A DNA stretch of 5,984 nucleotides from Flavobacteriales bacterium UBA5871 (GTDB lineage Bacteria; Bacteroidota; Bacteroidia; Flavobacteriales_D; Crocinitomicaceae). Positions 5,435 through 5,984 of this stretch are shown one piece after another. Location of the stretch: contig DJFN01000164.1 of NCBI GenBank assembly GCA_002432085.1, positions 21,515 to 27,498 on the forward strand, read 5' to 3'. Below the pieces are notes generated by a model. That model was not told the origin of the DNA, searched no databases, and saw only the letters and a list, made by a program, of their open reading frames with translations. Numbering within the stretch: the stretch's first letter is position 1; each line of letters opens with the position of its first letter. The translations under genes and the position numbers were made by a program.

Positions 5435-5984
5435 ATGCTGATTTACGTTGACCAGGTAACCGAGCGCTTACAGTTTACGCTGGATTTTGTGTTTACCCGG
5501 CACGGACTGGACTATCGCTGCACCAACGATCAGCGTGAATTCCTGGAAGGCGAAGAGCCGCGACTCAATTATTCGGATTGGGACCTTGGCGTCGGCGTGC
5601 ATTTCAAGCCATCGGATTTGCTGTTTGAAGAAGCGATCCGGACCGATCTCGTTCTGGAAAAAGGCAACTGGAATGAAGCTCCGATGCTTGTCATCAACGG
5701 GGAAACCGATCCTTTTGCGGCGATTTTTTACGTACTGTCGCGTTACGAAGAATACACGAATCCACGTAGAGATCAACACGGACGTTTCGAAGCTGTTTCC
5801 AGTATACTATATCATTTCGGCTGGCTGCATCTGCAGATCGTCGAGCGCTGGACGGAAGCTGTTATAGCTGCTTTTTATCCGACCGCTTTGCCGGCTTTGA
5901 AAACCGGACGAAAAGTGGAATTCATTCCGAGCTTTGATATCGATAACACGTTTGCATATAAATGGAAAGACGGCTGGCGAAAAT
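5435..5984 (+). CDS. Polysaccharide deacetylase-like protein (DUF7033 type), 3' end outside the window
   Basis: An open frame starts at ATG 5435, one base after the wecB TGA, and stays open for 183 codons to the right edge, so the gene is cut by the window and not broken. The opening MLIYVDQVTERLQF, the segment LNYSDWD (44-50), FAAIFYVLSRYEEY (94-107), D-x-HGRF (113-118) and the closing SFDIDNTFAYKW (166-177) match my recollection of the N-terminal DUF7033 region of Bacteroidota polysaccharide deacetylases. There the DID motif leads into the NodB-like catalytic domain, which would lie beyond the window. No signal peptide is seen, so a cytoplasmic location is likely. Tight linkage to wecB supports a role in making or modifying a surface or exported polysaccharide. 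The family call is by pattern memory; the substrate is unknown. Confidence 0.75.
   Translation, partial: MLIYVDQVTERLQFTLDFVFTRHGLDYRCTNDQREFLEGEEPRLNYSDWDLGVGVHFKPSDLLFEEAIRTDLVLEKGNWNEAPMLVINGETDPFAAIFYVLSRYEEYTNPRRDQHGRFEAVSSILYHFGWLHLQIVERWTEAVIAAFYPTALPALKTGRKVEFIPSFDIDNTFAYKWKDGWRK

Noticed and set aside
5487..5867. Plus-strand frame of 126 codons near the right edge
   Set aside because: The frame from 5435 is open to the window end, follows wecB at 1 base and gives a recognisable family protein; the other frame has no such support.

Overview
The window looks like an ordinary chromosomal segment of a member of the Bacteroidota. Several signs agree: candidate promoters of the TTG-N20-TAnnTTTG type, few Shine-Dalgarno sequences, an Ada-like AraC/methyltransferase fusion without the zinc domain, and a polysaccharide deacetylase-like protein of the kind I associate with this phylum. 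A flavobacterial-type host (for example Crocinitomicaceae-like) is possible, but the sequence alone does not settle it. I saw no phage, transposon, CRISPR, tRNA or rRNA signal.

Layout. The left half is read on the minus strand: an Ada-like O6-alkylguanine repair protein (133-981), a 320-base gap with a repeat and two hairpins, then a lipoprotein glycoside hydrolase of family 3 (1302-2450) whose start overlaps by 4 bases the stop of an upstream membrane-bound YdjM-type metal-dependent hydrolase (2447-3463). A 117-base divergent region (3464-3580) separates these from a plus-strand run: radC (3581-4276), wecB (4273-5433, 4-base overlap with radC) and a deacetylase-like gene that begins one base after the wecB stop and runs off the right edge (5435-5984+).

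How the genes fit together. The minus-strand pair is probably one translationally coupled transcript. Both proteins are predicted to face the periplasm, which suggests cell-envelope turnover. The plus-strand trio is also tightly packed. WecB makes UDP-ManNAc and the last gene is deacetylase-like, so surface polysaccharide synthesis or modification is the likely theme, with radC as an unexpected lead gene. The Ada-like gene appears to be a separate unit with its own promoter.

I found no clear new system. The most curious items are the twin hairpins at 1190-1290, which could belong to a small plus-strand RNA, the degenerate substrate-loop motif in the family 3 glycosidase, and the radC/wecB coupling.
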